Of a DNA stretch of 40,338 bases, positions 22,036-28,987 are shown piece after piece. Numbering within the stretch: the stretch's first letter is position 1; the number at the start of each line of letters is the position of its first letter. Where the stretch lies: NCBI GenBank assembly GCA_964393465.1, contig CAYMTT010000004.1, forward strand, positions 1 through 40,338, given 5' to 3'. A model generated the notes under the pieces. It worked only from the letters and a program-made list of their open reading frames with translations, was not told the DNA's origin and did not search any database. This DNA is from CAYMTT01 sp964393465 (lineage in GTDB: Bacteria; Patescibacteriota; Minisyncoccia; Minisyncoccales; MHMH01). The position numbers and the translations under genes were made by a program.

Positions 22036-23166
22036 TTAAGAAAACATTAGAATGTCGGGCCGGAAAATGAGCAGGAAGCCCAAGGCCAGAATCAGCAGGC
22101 CTCCCAGCAAAGTGGCCCAGTAGTTGTATTTGTCGGTAAAGCCCACCTTGCTCAGGGTGATCACCGCCAGAGAAAAGATGATCAAATCGTCCAGCATGAA
22201 AACCAAAACGTAAAGCAGAATGTAAGAATAATAGCTCAAAGCTCCCAATTCGCTCAAAGCCAATACCCTGGTAAAAATGGCCGGCAGCCCGGCCGAGCAG
22301 AAAAACTCCACCAGATTAACCCCGAAAGCCAAAGCGACAATGCCTCCCATTATGGCCAGGTTCAAAGGAGCGGAAACCAGCTTTTCGGCCTTGTTCTGCA
22401 GGCTTTCTCCCAGTTTCGGACTTATTCCCACCACCTTGCAGACTCCAGGATGATAGGTTAAGAAATTCTTTATCTGCCAAAATCCCATTATAACGGCGAA
22501 TGTTCCGATTATGATTCTGGTGAAATTAACGTAAGAAATGGCCAAAAACAGATTAAGCCAGGCAGACAGTATCAAAAAATAAATGATGCCGGAAACCGCA
22601 ATAAACGTCCCCCCGATAAGCCACATTCTTTTTCTGGACCTGGTGTTGACCAGCAGGGCTATCAAGAAAATCAAAATCCACATGGCGCAGGGGTTTAATC
22701 CGTCGACGGCTCCCAGCAATACCGCCAAAACGGGAAGAGAAAGCCGGGATATGTCCACTTTGCCAAAAAAAGGCACGTCTATTTCGTTTGTGGAGCTTTC
22801 GACAACGTAGTCTTGCAAATAATTTTTAATCCGCTCGCCTATCTGATCGTTAAAGCCCAAAAAATAACTGTCGGAAATAAAAGTTACGGGAACTAAGCCC
22901 CATTCTCTTTTTGGCACCTCGTATTCGTTGTAAAAATCTTCCAATAAGCGCTGATTTTCAAAAGATCCGGTTACCTCGTAATTATTGATTTCCACTTGGG
23001 GTAAATCTTTTTCCAAGCGGGACAAGAACTCCTCTTCTTCGGCGCAATGGGGGCAGTTCTTGCTGTAGAAGAAATTGATTTCTTCTTTGGCTAAAACGAA
23101 ATTTTCGGCCCCCAAAGCGCCAAGCAAAAAAATCAAAAAAATTGCAGAGAAGACGATTTTTCTCAT
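22036..23166 (-). CDS. Thioredoxin-like domain fused to a CcdA/DsbD-type membrane domain
   Basis: 376 residues. A signal peptide (1-~25) is followed by an extracytoplasmic thioredoxin fold with CPHC (38-41) and cis-proline in LVPVTFI (P93). From ~140 a membrane domain has about six helices with DGLNPCAMW (C160) and FFCSAGLPA (C290), the two reactive cysteines expected in CcdA/DsbD. It probably moves electrons across the membrane to reduce or isomerise extracytoplasmic thiols. The start overlaps the stop of the ferritin-like gene by 4 bases. Confidence 0.9.
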   Translation of the reverse strand: MRKIVFSAIFLIFLLGALGAENFVLAKEEINFFYSKNCPHCAEEEEFLSRLEKDLPQVEINNYEVTGSFENQRLLEDFYNEYEVPKREWGLVPVTFISDSYFLGFNDQIGERIKNYLQDYVVESSTNEIDVPFFGKVDISRLSLPVLAVLLGAVDGLNPCAMWILIFLIALLVNTRSRKRMWLIGGTFIAVSGIIYFLILSAWLNLFLAISYVNFTRIIIGTFAVIMGFWQIKNFLTYHPGVCKVVGISPKLGESLQNKAEKLVSAPLNLAIMGGIVALAFGVNLVEFFCSAGLPAIFTRVLALSELGALSYYSYILLYVLVFMLDDLIIFSLAVITLSKVGFTDKYNYWATLLGGLLILALGFLLIFRPDILMFS

Positions 23167-23444
23167 TCTCCCAGTTCTTCGACTTCTTTTTTCCCTTTTT
23201 CCAGCTCTTCTACCTGCTCTTTGTCGTATTTCAAGAGCAGAGTCTGGAATTCTCCGATGTGGGTTTTCTCCTCTTTGGCAATGTCCATAAGAACGGCTTT
23301 GATATCCTCTTTGTCGGTCATGGCGGCCATCTGCTCGTAAAAGCTGGTGGCGTCCAGTTCGGCGATCATGCCCGCTCTCAGGATTTCCCTGTCTATGTTT
23401 TCCTTGCTTGTTTTTTCAAGGTTTAAAGGAAGGTTTGAAAGCAT
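23163..23444 (-). CDS. Ferritin-like protein, encapsulated-ferritin (EncFtn) type pattern
   Basis: 93 residues, too short for a four-helix ferritin; it should form a helical hairpin that dimerises to make a diiron site. E29, F35/Y36, E59 and H62 (AELDATSFYEQ and AKEEKTHIGEF) have the same spacing as E32, W38/Y39, E62 and H65 of the Rhodospirillum encapsulated ferritin as I recall it. The C-terminus is a charged helix with no obvious encapsulin-targeting peptide, and no encapsulin is in the window. A small rubrerythrin is the alternative. It is the first gene of the metal/redox operon. No Shine-Dalgarno is seen. Confidence 0.85.
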   Translation of the reverse strand: MLSNLPLNLEKTSKENIDREILRAGMIAELDATSFYEQMAAMTDKEDIKAVLMDIAKEEKTHIGEFQTLLLKYDKEQVEELEKGKKEVEELGE

Positions 23445-23503
23445 GTTTTTAAGAATTAGGTTGTTTATCTTTTCGACCTTGCAACTACCATTTTAAAGGT
23501 ATT

Positions 23504-24250
23504 TCAAACTATTTCAAGTATTCCCAAAAAGGCTCCCAGAAAACAAAGCAGGGCGAAAACCAGAGCGAACCGGAAGAAGTTTATCCTCCCGGAAATCTTT
23601 ATCAAAAAATGCAGGGAGATAAAGCCGGCCAGAAAGCTGAAAATCAAGGCCGGCCAATTGGCCAAAACCAAAACGCTCTCTTGGAAAATAAGGAACAGGC
23701 TGGAAGCTGCCGCCGCCGGAACCGACATCATATAGGATATTTTCAGTATTTCTTCGGGGTCGGACTTTGCCAAAGAAAGTCCGAAAACCGTGGCCCCGGA
23801 CCTGGAAAATCCGGGAATCACCGCCAGCCCCTGCAGAAAACCCGTTATCAAAGCCAGCTTATTCGAACTTAAATCGGCTTTTCTGTCCCTTTTCTGGAAA
23901 TAGGCGGTGAATAAAAGGCCTGCGCCGGTCAAAAACAGAAGCAGAAAACCGGTCTGTCCGGCTTGTCTGGCAATTCTGTAGAAAGGATAGGCCACGAGCA
24001 GGGAAACCGAAGTGGCGATTATCAAGAACTTGAGCAAAGGGACGTTTTTCAAAGAAGCGAGATTGATCCAATCCTTCCTGAAATACAAAAGAACTGCAAA
24101 AAGGGTGCCTGCATGCAAAAAAAGGGCGACATCCACCGGATTGAAACCTTCGAGAAGGTATCCGCCGGCCAGGGCCACCGCCCCTTCGCTGGAAATCGGA
24201 ATCCATTCCAATAACCCTTGAATTACGCCCAGAATGATATGGCTTTCCAT
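23504..24250 (-). CDS. uppP: UppP/BacA-family undecaprenyl-diphosphatase, variant active site
   Basis: 248 residues, about eight membrane helices. UppP recycles the C55 lipid carrier by removing one phosphate. The first motif reads GVIQGLLEWIPISSEGAVAL: relative to E. coli, E21 and S27 are kept (E15, S21) but E17 is Q11 and H30 is A24. The second motif PGFSRSGAT (R150) is intact. This variant form is reminiscent of archaeal homologues. TATAAT (24257-24262) ends 6 bases before the ATG, predicting a leaderless mRNA. Confidence 0.88.
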   Translation of the reverse strand: MESHIILGVIQGLLEWIPISSEGAVALAGGYLLEGFNPVDVALFLHAGTLFAVLLYFRKDWINLASLKNVPLLKFLIIATSVSLLVAYPFYRIARQAGQTGFLLLFLTGAGLLFTAYFQKRDRKADLSSNKLALITGFLQGLAVIPGFSRSGATVFGLSLAKSDPEEILKISYMMSVPAAAASSLFLIFQESVLVLANWPALIFSFLAGFISLHFLIKISGRINFFRFALVFALLCFLGAFLGILEIV

Positions 24251-24256
24251 TGTTCC

Positions 24257-24285
24257 ATTATACCCCGATTGCGGAAAATAAAAAA
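24257..24285 (-). promoter_or_regulatory. Promoter for uppP, sharing the terminator T-run
   Basis: Minus strand: TATAAT (24257-24262) with a 17-base spacer to TTTTTT (24280-24285), which is the T-run of the preceding terminator. Six bases separate the -10 from ATG. Confidence 0.6.
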
Positions 24286-24305
24286 AGCGGTCCCCAGGGA
24301 ACCGC
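24280..24305 (-). terminator. Terminator of the Cys-rich gene at 24315
   Basis: Minus strand: GCGGT-T-CC...GG-A-CCGC hairpin (24287-24305) followed by TTTTTTTATTTT. It lies 9 bases after the stop. Confidence 0.85.
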
Positions 24306-24314
24306 CTTTGCTTT

Positions 24315-24797
24315 TTATCCCGGAATTCTCCGGAAAGTACAGCCCATCTCGTCGGGCTCTTGCATTTCCTCTTTGCTGCTCTTTAAAACCATTATGGTGA
24401 GCCCGCTCTTCAAGCATTTGCAGACTCTCTGCTTTTCGTCTTCTTCCAAAATTTCAAATTCTGCGCAACATTCGGTTTCCGCGTCGCCTGTCCATATTTT
24501 CCCGAACTTGCATTTGCAATAATGGCAATGGTGTTCCTTAAAAACCAGCATTCCGTTTTTAGGCTTTACAGAGGCCTCCAGATAAACGGTTTCCTTCAGG
24601 GATTGGAAAAGGTCGCAGCCGCAAAAACTGCACTCCGGGAAAAACCTCTCAACGTGGCCGTCAAACCGGTATTCGCCCGGCAGGTCCTTGTACATCTCAT
24701 TGCAGCCGAGGCACCGCAGAGAGTATCCTTGGCCGATCAATTCCATTATCTTATCCCGCTTTTTTTCGTTAACGACAAACTCCAAAGTCTCTTGCAC
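24315..24797 (-). CDS. Cysteine-rich hypothetical protein
   Basis: 160 residues, not recognised. Fourteen cysteines occur, in pairs or clusters: C29/C32 (LRCLGCNEMY), C56/C59/C61 (ECSFCGC), C91/C94/C96 (HCHYCKC), C110/C111, C126/C128 and C153, with H89/H90. At least two zinc-binding knuckles are likely, possibly a metal store or nucleic-acid binder. The start is GTG (24797) with AGGAGG 6 bases upstream; it has its own terminator. Confidence 0.85.
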   Translation of the reverse strand: MQETLEFVVNEKKRDKIMELIGQGYSLRCLGCNEMYKDLPGEYRFDGHVERFFPECSFCGCDLFQSLKETVYLEASVKPKNGMLVFKEHHCHYCKCKFGKIWTGDAETECCAEFEILEEDEKQRVCKCLKSGLTIMVLKSSKEEMQEPDEMGCTFRRIPG

Positions 24798-24855
24798 TGC
24801 TTACCTCCTTTTTTCAAAGAACCTAAAGAATTTATATCTCTGAAAGAAACAAAAG

Positions 24856-25245
24856 TCAATCTTTCTTTCTCCCCCTGTACCAAGACAAAGGGGAAAGGTG
24901 AAGCATTTTTTTGAACATTCTGGCTCCCCTTCTCTGTTTGGCCTCCCTAACTCCTTTGTACTTTTTCAATTCCCTCTGGAGCTCGTCTTTGACCTCGTCT
25001 ATTGCCAGCCTCAAATCCTCTTTTGAGGACTCCGATCTTATAACCCTGCCTTTGAACGGAAGCTGGATATTGGCTTCCGCATAAAAAGTTTCAGGTCCCT
25101 TTCTGTGGTGCCTCGAAGGCTTGCCTATCTCCACCCAAACCCGGCCTCCTTCGACGAACTTGTCCAAAGGGCCTATCTTTTCTTCGATGTACTTTTGCAG
25201 AGCTTCGTTTAGCTGGACATTTGTAGTTTTAATGTCTATTTTCAT
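24856..25245 (-). CDS. hpf: Ribosome hibernation promoting factor, short form
   Basis: HPF binds the decoding centre of idle ribosomes. It is 129 residues, starting MKIDIKTTNVQLNEALQKYI, with KIGPLDKF and a basic helix EVKDELQRELKKYKGVREAK. It lacks the C-terminal dimerisation domain of long HPF. The frame opens upstream to 25311, but the ATGs at 25248/25245 fit the family. TATAAT ends 9 bases before ATG 25248, so the mRNA is probably leaderless. Confidence 0.93.
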   Translation of the reverse strand: MKIDIKTTNVQLNEALQKYIEEKIGPLDKFVEGGRVWVEIGKPSRHHRKGPETFYAEANIQLPFKGRVIRSESSKEDLRLAIDEVKDELQRELKKYKGVREAKQRRGARMFKKMLHLSPLSWYRGRKKD

Positions 25246-25257
25246 CATGTCTTTTTC

Positions 25258-25286
25258 ATTATACCAGATGAAAAGAAATAAAAAAA
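25258..25286 (-). promoter_or_regulatory. Extended -10 promoter for hpf, sharing the terminator T-run
   Basis: Minus strand: TGGTATAAT with TATAAT at 25258-25263, 17-base spacer, TTTTTT at 25281-25286 inside the T-run of the preceding terminator. It predicts a 2-4 base leader. Confidence 0.65.
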
Positions 25287-25306
25287 CCCGGGCCGAAAAG
25301 CCCGGG
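25281..25306 (-). terminator. Terminator of the coiled-coil gene at 25330
   Basis: Minus strand: CCCGGGC-TTTTCG-GCCCGGG (7-bp all-GC stem) followed by TTTTTTT. Confidence 0.92.
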
Positions 25307-25329
25307 CTCATCCATTCTATATCATCTTT

Positions 25330-26067
25330 CTAAAACAACGGAAGGCGTCCGAATAAATTCCGAAACCAACCGAATACTCCTCTGGAATTCTCCTCCCTTT
25401 CGGCAAGCTGCTGGAGCCTGGTCTGTTCCTGATCTATTTTCTGAACCTGTTCCTGCATTAAATCCTTGACCTCCTGGCTGCAGTCGTCGCAGTCCTCCCT
25501 CAATTGCTTGACCTCCTGTATTCTCTGCCTGTTTTGCTCCACCTGCTGCTTGATTTCCCGAGCGGCATCTTCGGCCCCGCCCATAAAAAATCTGACGAAA
25601 CCGTTCCTCTTTTGTATCTTTTCTTCGGCTTCTATTGTCGCCTGAACGGAATTGTCGAACTCCCGGGCGATTTCGGAAACCTGAAGGCCGATGCCTTCTT
25701 CCAAATCCTCGACGGCAAGCAAAGCGTGCACGGCTTCCCTGACCCTGTTCTGATTCTGATAGACCTTTTGGACGTCTTCTCCCAAGCCCTGCATTTCCTG
25801 GACCATTTCCTGCTGTTTTTGCTGAACCATCTCCCTCACTTCGCTGACGGTCCGGGCTCTTTGCTGGATTAATTGCCCGAAGCCCTGGCCCTCTTCCTCC
25901 TGGTTTTGAACCTGCTGCTCTTCTCCCTGATTCTGGGTTTGAGCCTGCATCTGCTGGCCCTGTTCTTTTCCCTGTTGGGAAGCCGATTCTTGATTGCCCT
26001 GCTGGGCATCCGCAAAAGCAGCGAAACAGAATAAAGCCAAAGTTAAAAATGGAATTATTATTTTCAT
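25330..26067 (-). CDS. Secreted glutamine-rich coiled-coil protein
   Basis: 245 residues, not recognised as a named family. A signal peptide (MKIIIPFLTLALFCFAAFADA, cleavage near 21-22) is followed by ~45 residues dominated by Q, E, G and N. Then come long helices with heptad-like repeats (e.g. EVREMVQQKQQEMVQEMQ) to ~225, with C193/C196 (DCDDC), and a hydrophobic end WFRNLFGRLPLF. It is probably a cell-surface or periplasm-like helical protein. No Shine-Dalgarno stands before the ATG despite a ~40-base leader. Confidence 0.85.
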   Translation of the reverse strand: MKIIIPFLTLALFCFAAFADAQQGNQESASQQGKEQGQQMQAQTQNQGEEQQVQNQEEEGQGFGQLIQQRARTVSEVREMVQQKQQEMVQEMQGLGEDVQKVYQNQNRVREAVHALLAVEDLEEGIGLQVSEIAREFDNSVQATIEAEEKIQKRNGFVRFFMGGAEDAAREIKQQVEQNRQRIQEVKQLREDCDDCSQEVKDLMQEQVQKIDQEQTRLQQLAEREENSRGVFGWFRNLFGRLPLF

Positions 26068-26113
26068 ATGTAAATTTTGTTATTTCGTCTTTTTACTCGA
26101 CCTTTCACTCCCC

Positions 26114-26140
26114 ATTATATCAAGGGGCGGGAAATCCCGC
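26114..26140 (-). promoter_or_regulatory. Extended -10 and hairpin upstream of the coiled-coil gene
   Basis: Minus strand TGATATAAT (TATAAT at 26114-26119). Just upstream GCGGG-ATTT-CCCGC (26127-26140) is an inverted repeat in the spacer/-35 zone and could be an operator. It is divergent from the 26148-26176 promoter. Confidence 0.55.
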
Positions 26141-26147
26141 AAAACAT

Positions 26148-26176
26148 TTGACCGCAAAGATATTTTTTAATATAAT
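26148..26176 (+). promoter_or_regulatory. Promoter for the gene at 26206
   Basis: TTGACC (26148-26153), 17-base spacer, TATAAT (26171-26176). A leader of ~22 bases contains GGGAGGTGG before the ATG. Confidence 0.8.
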
Positions 26177-26205
26177 CAGAAAGAGCCAAAGGGAGGTGGG
26201 CAATA

Positions 26206-26547
26206 ATGACCCAATTGTATAGGCTGAAAAACGGCGGCCTGGGGCACTATGAAGACATTTACAAAGAATATCTGGCCGAACAGCTCGGATTCCTTACAAA
26301 AACGGAGCTTATCGAAGAAGCGGAAAAACTCAGAAAGATAAAAGACGCCTGGGTATCCGTGGACGGCCTGCTTGAAAAAGCCCTTGAAATCCTGAAAAAC
26401 CAAGCGCGGAGTCCTCAGCAATTGAGCGAAGCCCTAAATCTTCTTGCCGACGCCACTTATTCCAAATTCTGCGAAAAGCCGGAAAAAGTGGAAGCTTTCA
26501 GAGAAAACCTCTTGAGAAAAGCGCAAACGAGAGGATATAAAGAATAA
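26206..26547 (+). CDS. Hypothetical helical protein, 113 residues
   Basis: Not recognised. It is predicted mostly helical and soluble, with charged segments such as KTELIEEAEKLRKIKDAW and VDGLLEKALEILKN, and a single cysteine near the end. A clear promoter, GGGAGGTGG Shine-Dalgarno and strong terminator make it a monocistronic unit. It is one of few plus-strand genes in this region. Confidence 0.8.
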   Translation: MTQLYRLKNGGLGHYEDIYKEYLAEQLGFLTKTELIEEAEKLRKIKDAWVSVDGLLEKALEILKNQARSPQQLSEALNLLADATYSKFCEKPEKVEAFRENLLRKAQTRGYKE

Positions 26548-26564
26548 CGATCTTTAAGATAAAA

Positions 26565-26589
26565 CCCGCTTGCAGCAAGCGGGTTTTTT
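26565..26589 (+). terminator. Terminator of the 26206 gene
   Basis: CCCGCTTGC (26565-26573) pairs with GCAAGCGGG (26575-26583), followed by TTTTTT; the innermost pairs must open to make a loop. It also lies just past the stop of the convergent gene at 26597. Confidence 0.9.
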
Positions 26590-26596
26590 ATTTGCC

Positions 26597-26746
26597 TCAG
26601 GATTTCTTTTTCCGGGCTATAAGATAGCGCCTCATGCCGTTGACCAACTTGTAATCGACAAGCGCCCAGCCTTCTTTCAGATAAAAGTTCAAAGCGTGTT
26701 CGGAAAGAACTCCTACGACTTCTTTGACTTCCTCTTTGTTTTCCAT
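26597..26746 (-). CDS. Small protein, 49 residues, resembling the DUF4177 C-terminal half
   Basis: Starts MENKEEVKEVVGVLSEHALN and ends with LKEGWALVDYKLVNGMRRYL before a basic tail. The GWxLVxYxxxxxxRYLIxRK pattern resembles the second half of the DUF4177-like gene at 30135. The start is supported by GGGGAGG four bases upstream. It is convergent with the 26206 gene. Function unknown. Confidence 0.75.
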   Translation of the reverse strand: MENKEEVKEVVGVLSEHALNFYLKEGWALVDYKLVNGMRRYLIARKKKS

Positions 26747-26807
26747 TTTTCCTCCCCAGAAAATTTTTCAGGAACCTGTTTGATTGTATACTCTGAAAAA
26801 TAAAAAG

Positions 26808-27251
26808 TCAAAACCGGCCTCTTTCAAAGGACATTCTCTGTCCTTCCTTCAAACCCATTTCTCCGGCTGCCCCGGCGTTAACCTCCAGAACGTACAAGGC
26901 ATCGACTCGGGGATTTATCTTTGAGCATGGTTCTTCAAAACAGGGCCGGGCATTTTCTTTTATGAAAACTATTTCTTTTTCTTTGCTTATCCAGATTATG
27001 TCCAATGGAATCAAGGTGTTTTTCATCCAGAAAGAATGCGCTCCCTCTTTTTCGAAAACGAAAAGCATGCCTTCGTCCAAAGGCAGGCTTTCCCTGAACA
27101 TCAGACCCAGGCTTCTTTTGACTTGAGTGTCGGCGATTTCCACTTTAAAGCAGCGCTCTTGGAAGCAGGCTCGGCCTTTTTCGGGAACGAGAAGAAACAA
27201 AACAACGGAAGAAACCGCCAAAACCGATATCAAGACTATTTTCTTTTTCAT
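26808..27251 (-). CDS. DUF192 family protein, membrane-anchored
   Basis: 147 residues. An N-terminal hydrophobic segment (4-21) exports or anchors the DUF192 domain. Signature blocks are KVEIADTQVKRSLGLMFRES, HSFWMKNTLIPLDIIWI and VLEVNAGAAGEMGLKEGQ. The frame is open to 27401, but ATG 27251 follows directly on the upstream gene (4-base ATGA overlap). The biochemical role of DUF192 is not known. Confidence 0.9.
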   Translation of the reverse strand: MKKKIVLISVLAVSSVVLFLLVPEKGRACFQERCFKVEIADTQVKRSLGLMFRESLPLDEGMLFVFEKEGAHSFWMKNTLIPLDIIWISKEKEIVFIKENARPCFEEPCSKINPRVDALYVLEVNAGAAGEMGLKEGQRMSFERGRF

Positions 27252-27676
27252 CAAGCCCGGCTCTCTCTGATTTCTCTTTTTATAATCCGCCAGTGGTAAA
27301 GGTACAAGGGCAGGCCTATGATAATGAAAGACAGGTTTCTGGAAGCGTCCCTGTGCCTCCGGCTGGCCAGATAGTCGACTTCTCTCCGGGCTTCCTGCCA
27401 CCTTTTGTAATCTTGGTACCAGCTTTTGACGGCCGCCTTTTCCTTATCGGTGAGCTCGGCTCCCTCCTGGAATTCTTCCATCCTTTCAAGGGCGACGGGA
27501 ACGGCTCCGTAATAATTATACTCCTGGCTGATTCTTTCGGGATCCTCGGCCTTGGTGAACAAAAAAGTCTTCAGGCCCATGTCCGCAAACATCACTCCCC
27601 CTATTGCCACAAGAGCCAGTCCGATAATGCTGAAAAGATAGAGATAAACGGTTCTTATCAATGAATTTTTTTCCAT
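27251..27676 (-). CDS. Membrane protein, 141 residues
   Basis: Not assigned. A hydrophobic helix at ~12-34 and another at ~115-130 flank a charged, helical middle section (EEFQEGAELTDKEKAAVKSW) of ~75 residues containing many aromatic residues. The layout suggests two membrane anchors with an extracytoplasmic or cytoplasmic loop. It lies 4 bases after the SIMPL gene and overlaps the DUF192 gene, so the three are one operon. Confidence 0.82.
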   Translation of the reverse strand: MEKNSLIRTVYLYLFSIIGLALVAIGGVMFADMGLKTFLFTKAEDPERISQEYNYYGAVPVALERMEEFQEGAELTDKEKAAVKSWYQDYKRWQEARREVDYLASRRHRDASRNLSFIIIGLPLYLYHWRIIKREIRESRA

Positions 27677-27680
27677 ATTT

Positions 27681-28463
27681 TTAATTTATCTCGTAAGCAA
27701 TGGTTACGGTAACCTCTATTTTGTTCTCCCCTATTTCTATCTGGGGGGAAGAACCCGCTTCTTGGGCAACCGCCTTTTCCAGGCCGGAATAGCGGGGCGA
27801 AACTCCGCTTTCGCTAAAGCCAGCTATCCTGATTAAGTCGACTCCCAGCTGGGAAGCGAGCTCTGCGGCTTTGGCCTTGGCCTTTTCGATGGCCTTATCC
27901 CTGGCCTGTTTTTTGTACTGATCCTGATCATCAACGGTAAACTGCAGATTTCCCACCTGATTGGCGCCGGCCGCGGTGCCTTTTTCTATTATCTCCCCTA
28001 TTTTTTCCATATCCCTGATTTTCACCTCCAGGGTCTGGCGCACCTCATAGCCCACGAGCACTCTTTCTCCGGAAGGGCGGTAAATGCTCTTTTCGTACCA
28101 TTCGTAACGGGGATAAACGTTAAAAACGGTGGTCTTTAAGTCCTTTTCTTCCACTCCCGAGCTTTTTATGGAATCGATGACGGCGTTCATCTTCCCGGTA
28201 TTGGCTTCCATGGCCTGATTCACGGTTTCTTTTTCTGTCACCACCGAAAAAGAAGCAAGGGCCAAATCCGGTTTTACGTATACCTCGCCAGTATCGGAAA
28301 CCGTAATGGTGCTTTCTTCATCCCTTCCTATATATTTTGACTCCTTTATTTTATTCCAGGTACCGGCGCCTACGAAAGCCGTTAAGGCCAGCAGAAACAG
28401 AGCCAAAAGGACGAACAAGGCTCCGAATAATGGCTTTTCTTTGAAAGGTTTCAATTGTTCCAT
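27681..28463 (-). CDS. SIMPL-domain (DUF541) protein
   Basis: 260 residues. An N-terminal membrane anchor (~12-33) is followed by a SIMPL domain with ITVSDTGEVYVKPDLALASF, TTVFNVYPRYEW, VGYEVRQTLEVKI and a lysine/alanine-rich helix (DKAIEKAKAKAAELASQLGV). Family members are extracytoplasmic, some linked to oxidative-stress protection; function is not settled. No Shine-Dalgarno; a 17-base AT-rich gap separates it from DUF2177. Confidence 0.9.
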   Translation of the reverse strand: MEQLKPFKEKPLFGALFVLLALFLLALTAFVGAGTWNKIKESKYIGRDEESTITVSDTGEVYVKPDLALASFSVVTEKETVNQAMEANTGKMNAVIDSIKSSGVEEKDLKTTVFNVYPRYEWYEKSIYRPSGERVLVGYEVRQTLEVKIRDMEKIGEIIEKGTAAGANQVGNLQFTVDDQDQYKKQARDKAIEKAKAKAAELASQLGVDLIRIAGFSESGVSPRYSGLEKAVAQEAGSSPQIEIGENKIEVTVTIAYEIN

Positions 28464-28480
28464 AGTTTTTTAATAATAAA

Positions 28481-28888
28481 TTAATTAAAAAAGGCTTTGT
28501 AAATGTAGCGGGCGCCCAAACTGGTAATGCCGCAAACGGTCCCTCCCCAGAGAATGTCAACGACGGTCAATTTCAAAGACCATTCCTGGATAACGGCCAA
28601 ATTGACCAGGTCGTACACTCCGTAAACTATGACTCCGAACAGGGCTCCGAAAAGCAACGCCTGGAAGCTTCCTCCGGCTTTGGGCATTACGAAAACCGTA
28701 ATTCCGACGATTATCAGGAAATAAGAAAGGAGGGCGGCTATCCAGTTGGGAGAAAAAGAATCCCCAGCCCTTCTGGCCAGGCTGCCGAACTCTTTGAGAT
28801 AGAACGAGTTGGAAATCAGGCCCAGCCAAAGAAAATCCAAGGCCAAAAAAACGGGAAAAGCGATTAAAAAGAATTTCAAATAGTTCAT
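28481..28888 (-). CDS. DUF2177 membrane protein
   Basis: 135 residues with four hydrophobic segments. The pattern LDFLWLGLISNSFY near the N-terminus and GALFGVIVYGVYDLVNLAVI later is typical of DUF2177 proteins. Function unknown. It is expressed from the 28960-28987 promoter and followed by the SIMPL gene. Confidence 0.88.
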   Translation of the reverse strand: MNYLKFFLIAFPVFLALDFLWLGLISNSFYLKEFGSLARRAGDSFSPNWIAALLSYFLIIVGITVFVMPKAGGSFQALLFGALFGVIVYGVYDLVNLAVIQEWSLKLTVVDILWGGTVCGITSLGARYIYKAFFN

Positions 28889-28959
28889 ATTTTATTCTAT
28901 TATCCCTTAATTTCCGGCGGCGCTCCGGCTACATGCCAATACTTTCTTCCCATAACCTT

Positions 28960-28987
28960 ATTCTACCAGTAAAAAACCTTTTATCAA
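28960..28987 (-). promoter_or_regulatory. Promoter for the DUF2177-SIMPL operon
   Basis: Minus strand: TTGATA (28982-28987), 16-base spacer, TAGAAT (28960-28965) with TGG in front (extended -10). The -35 overlaps the end of the PAP2 gene. The ~65-base leader contains a GC-rich inverted repeat near 28913-28930. Confidence 0.65.
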
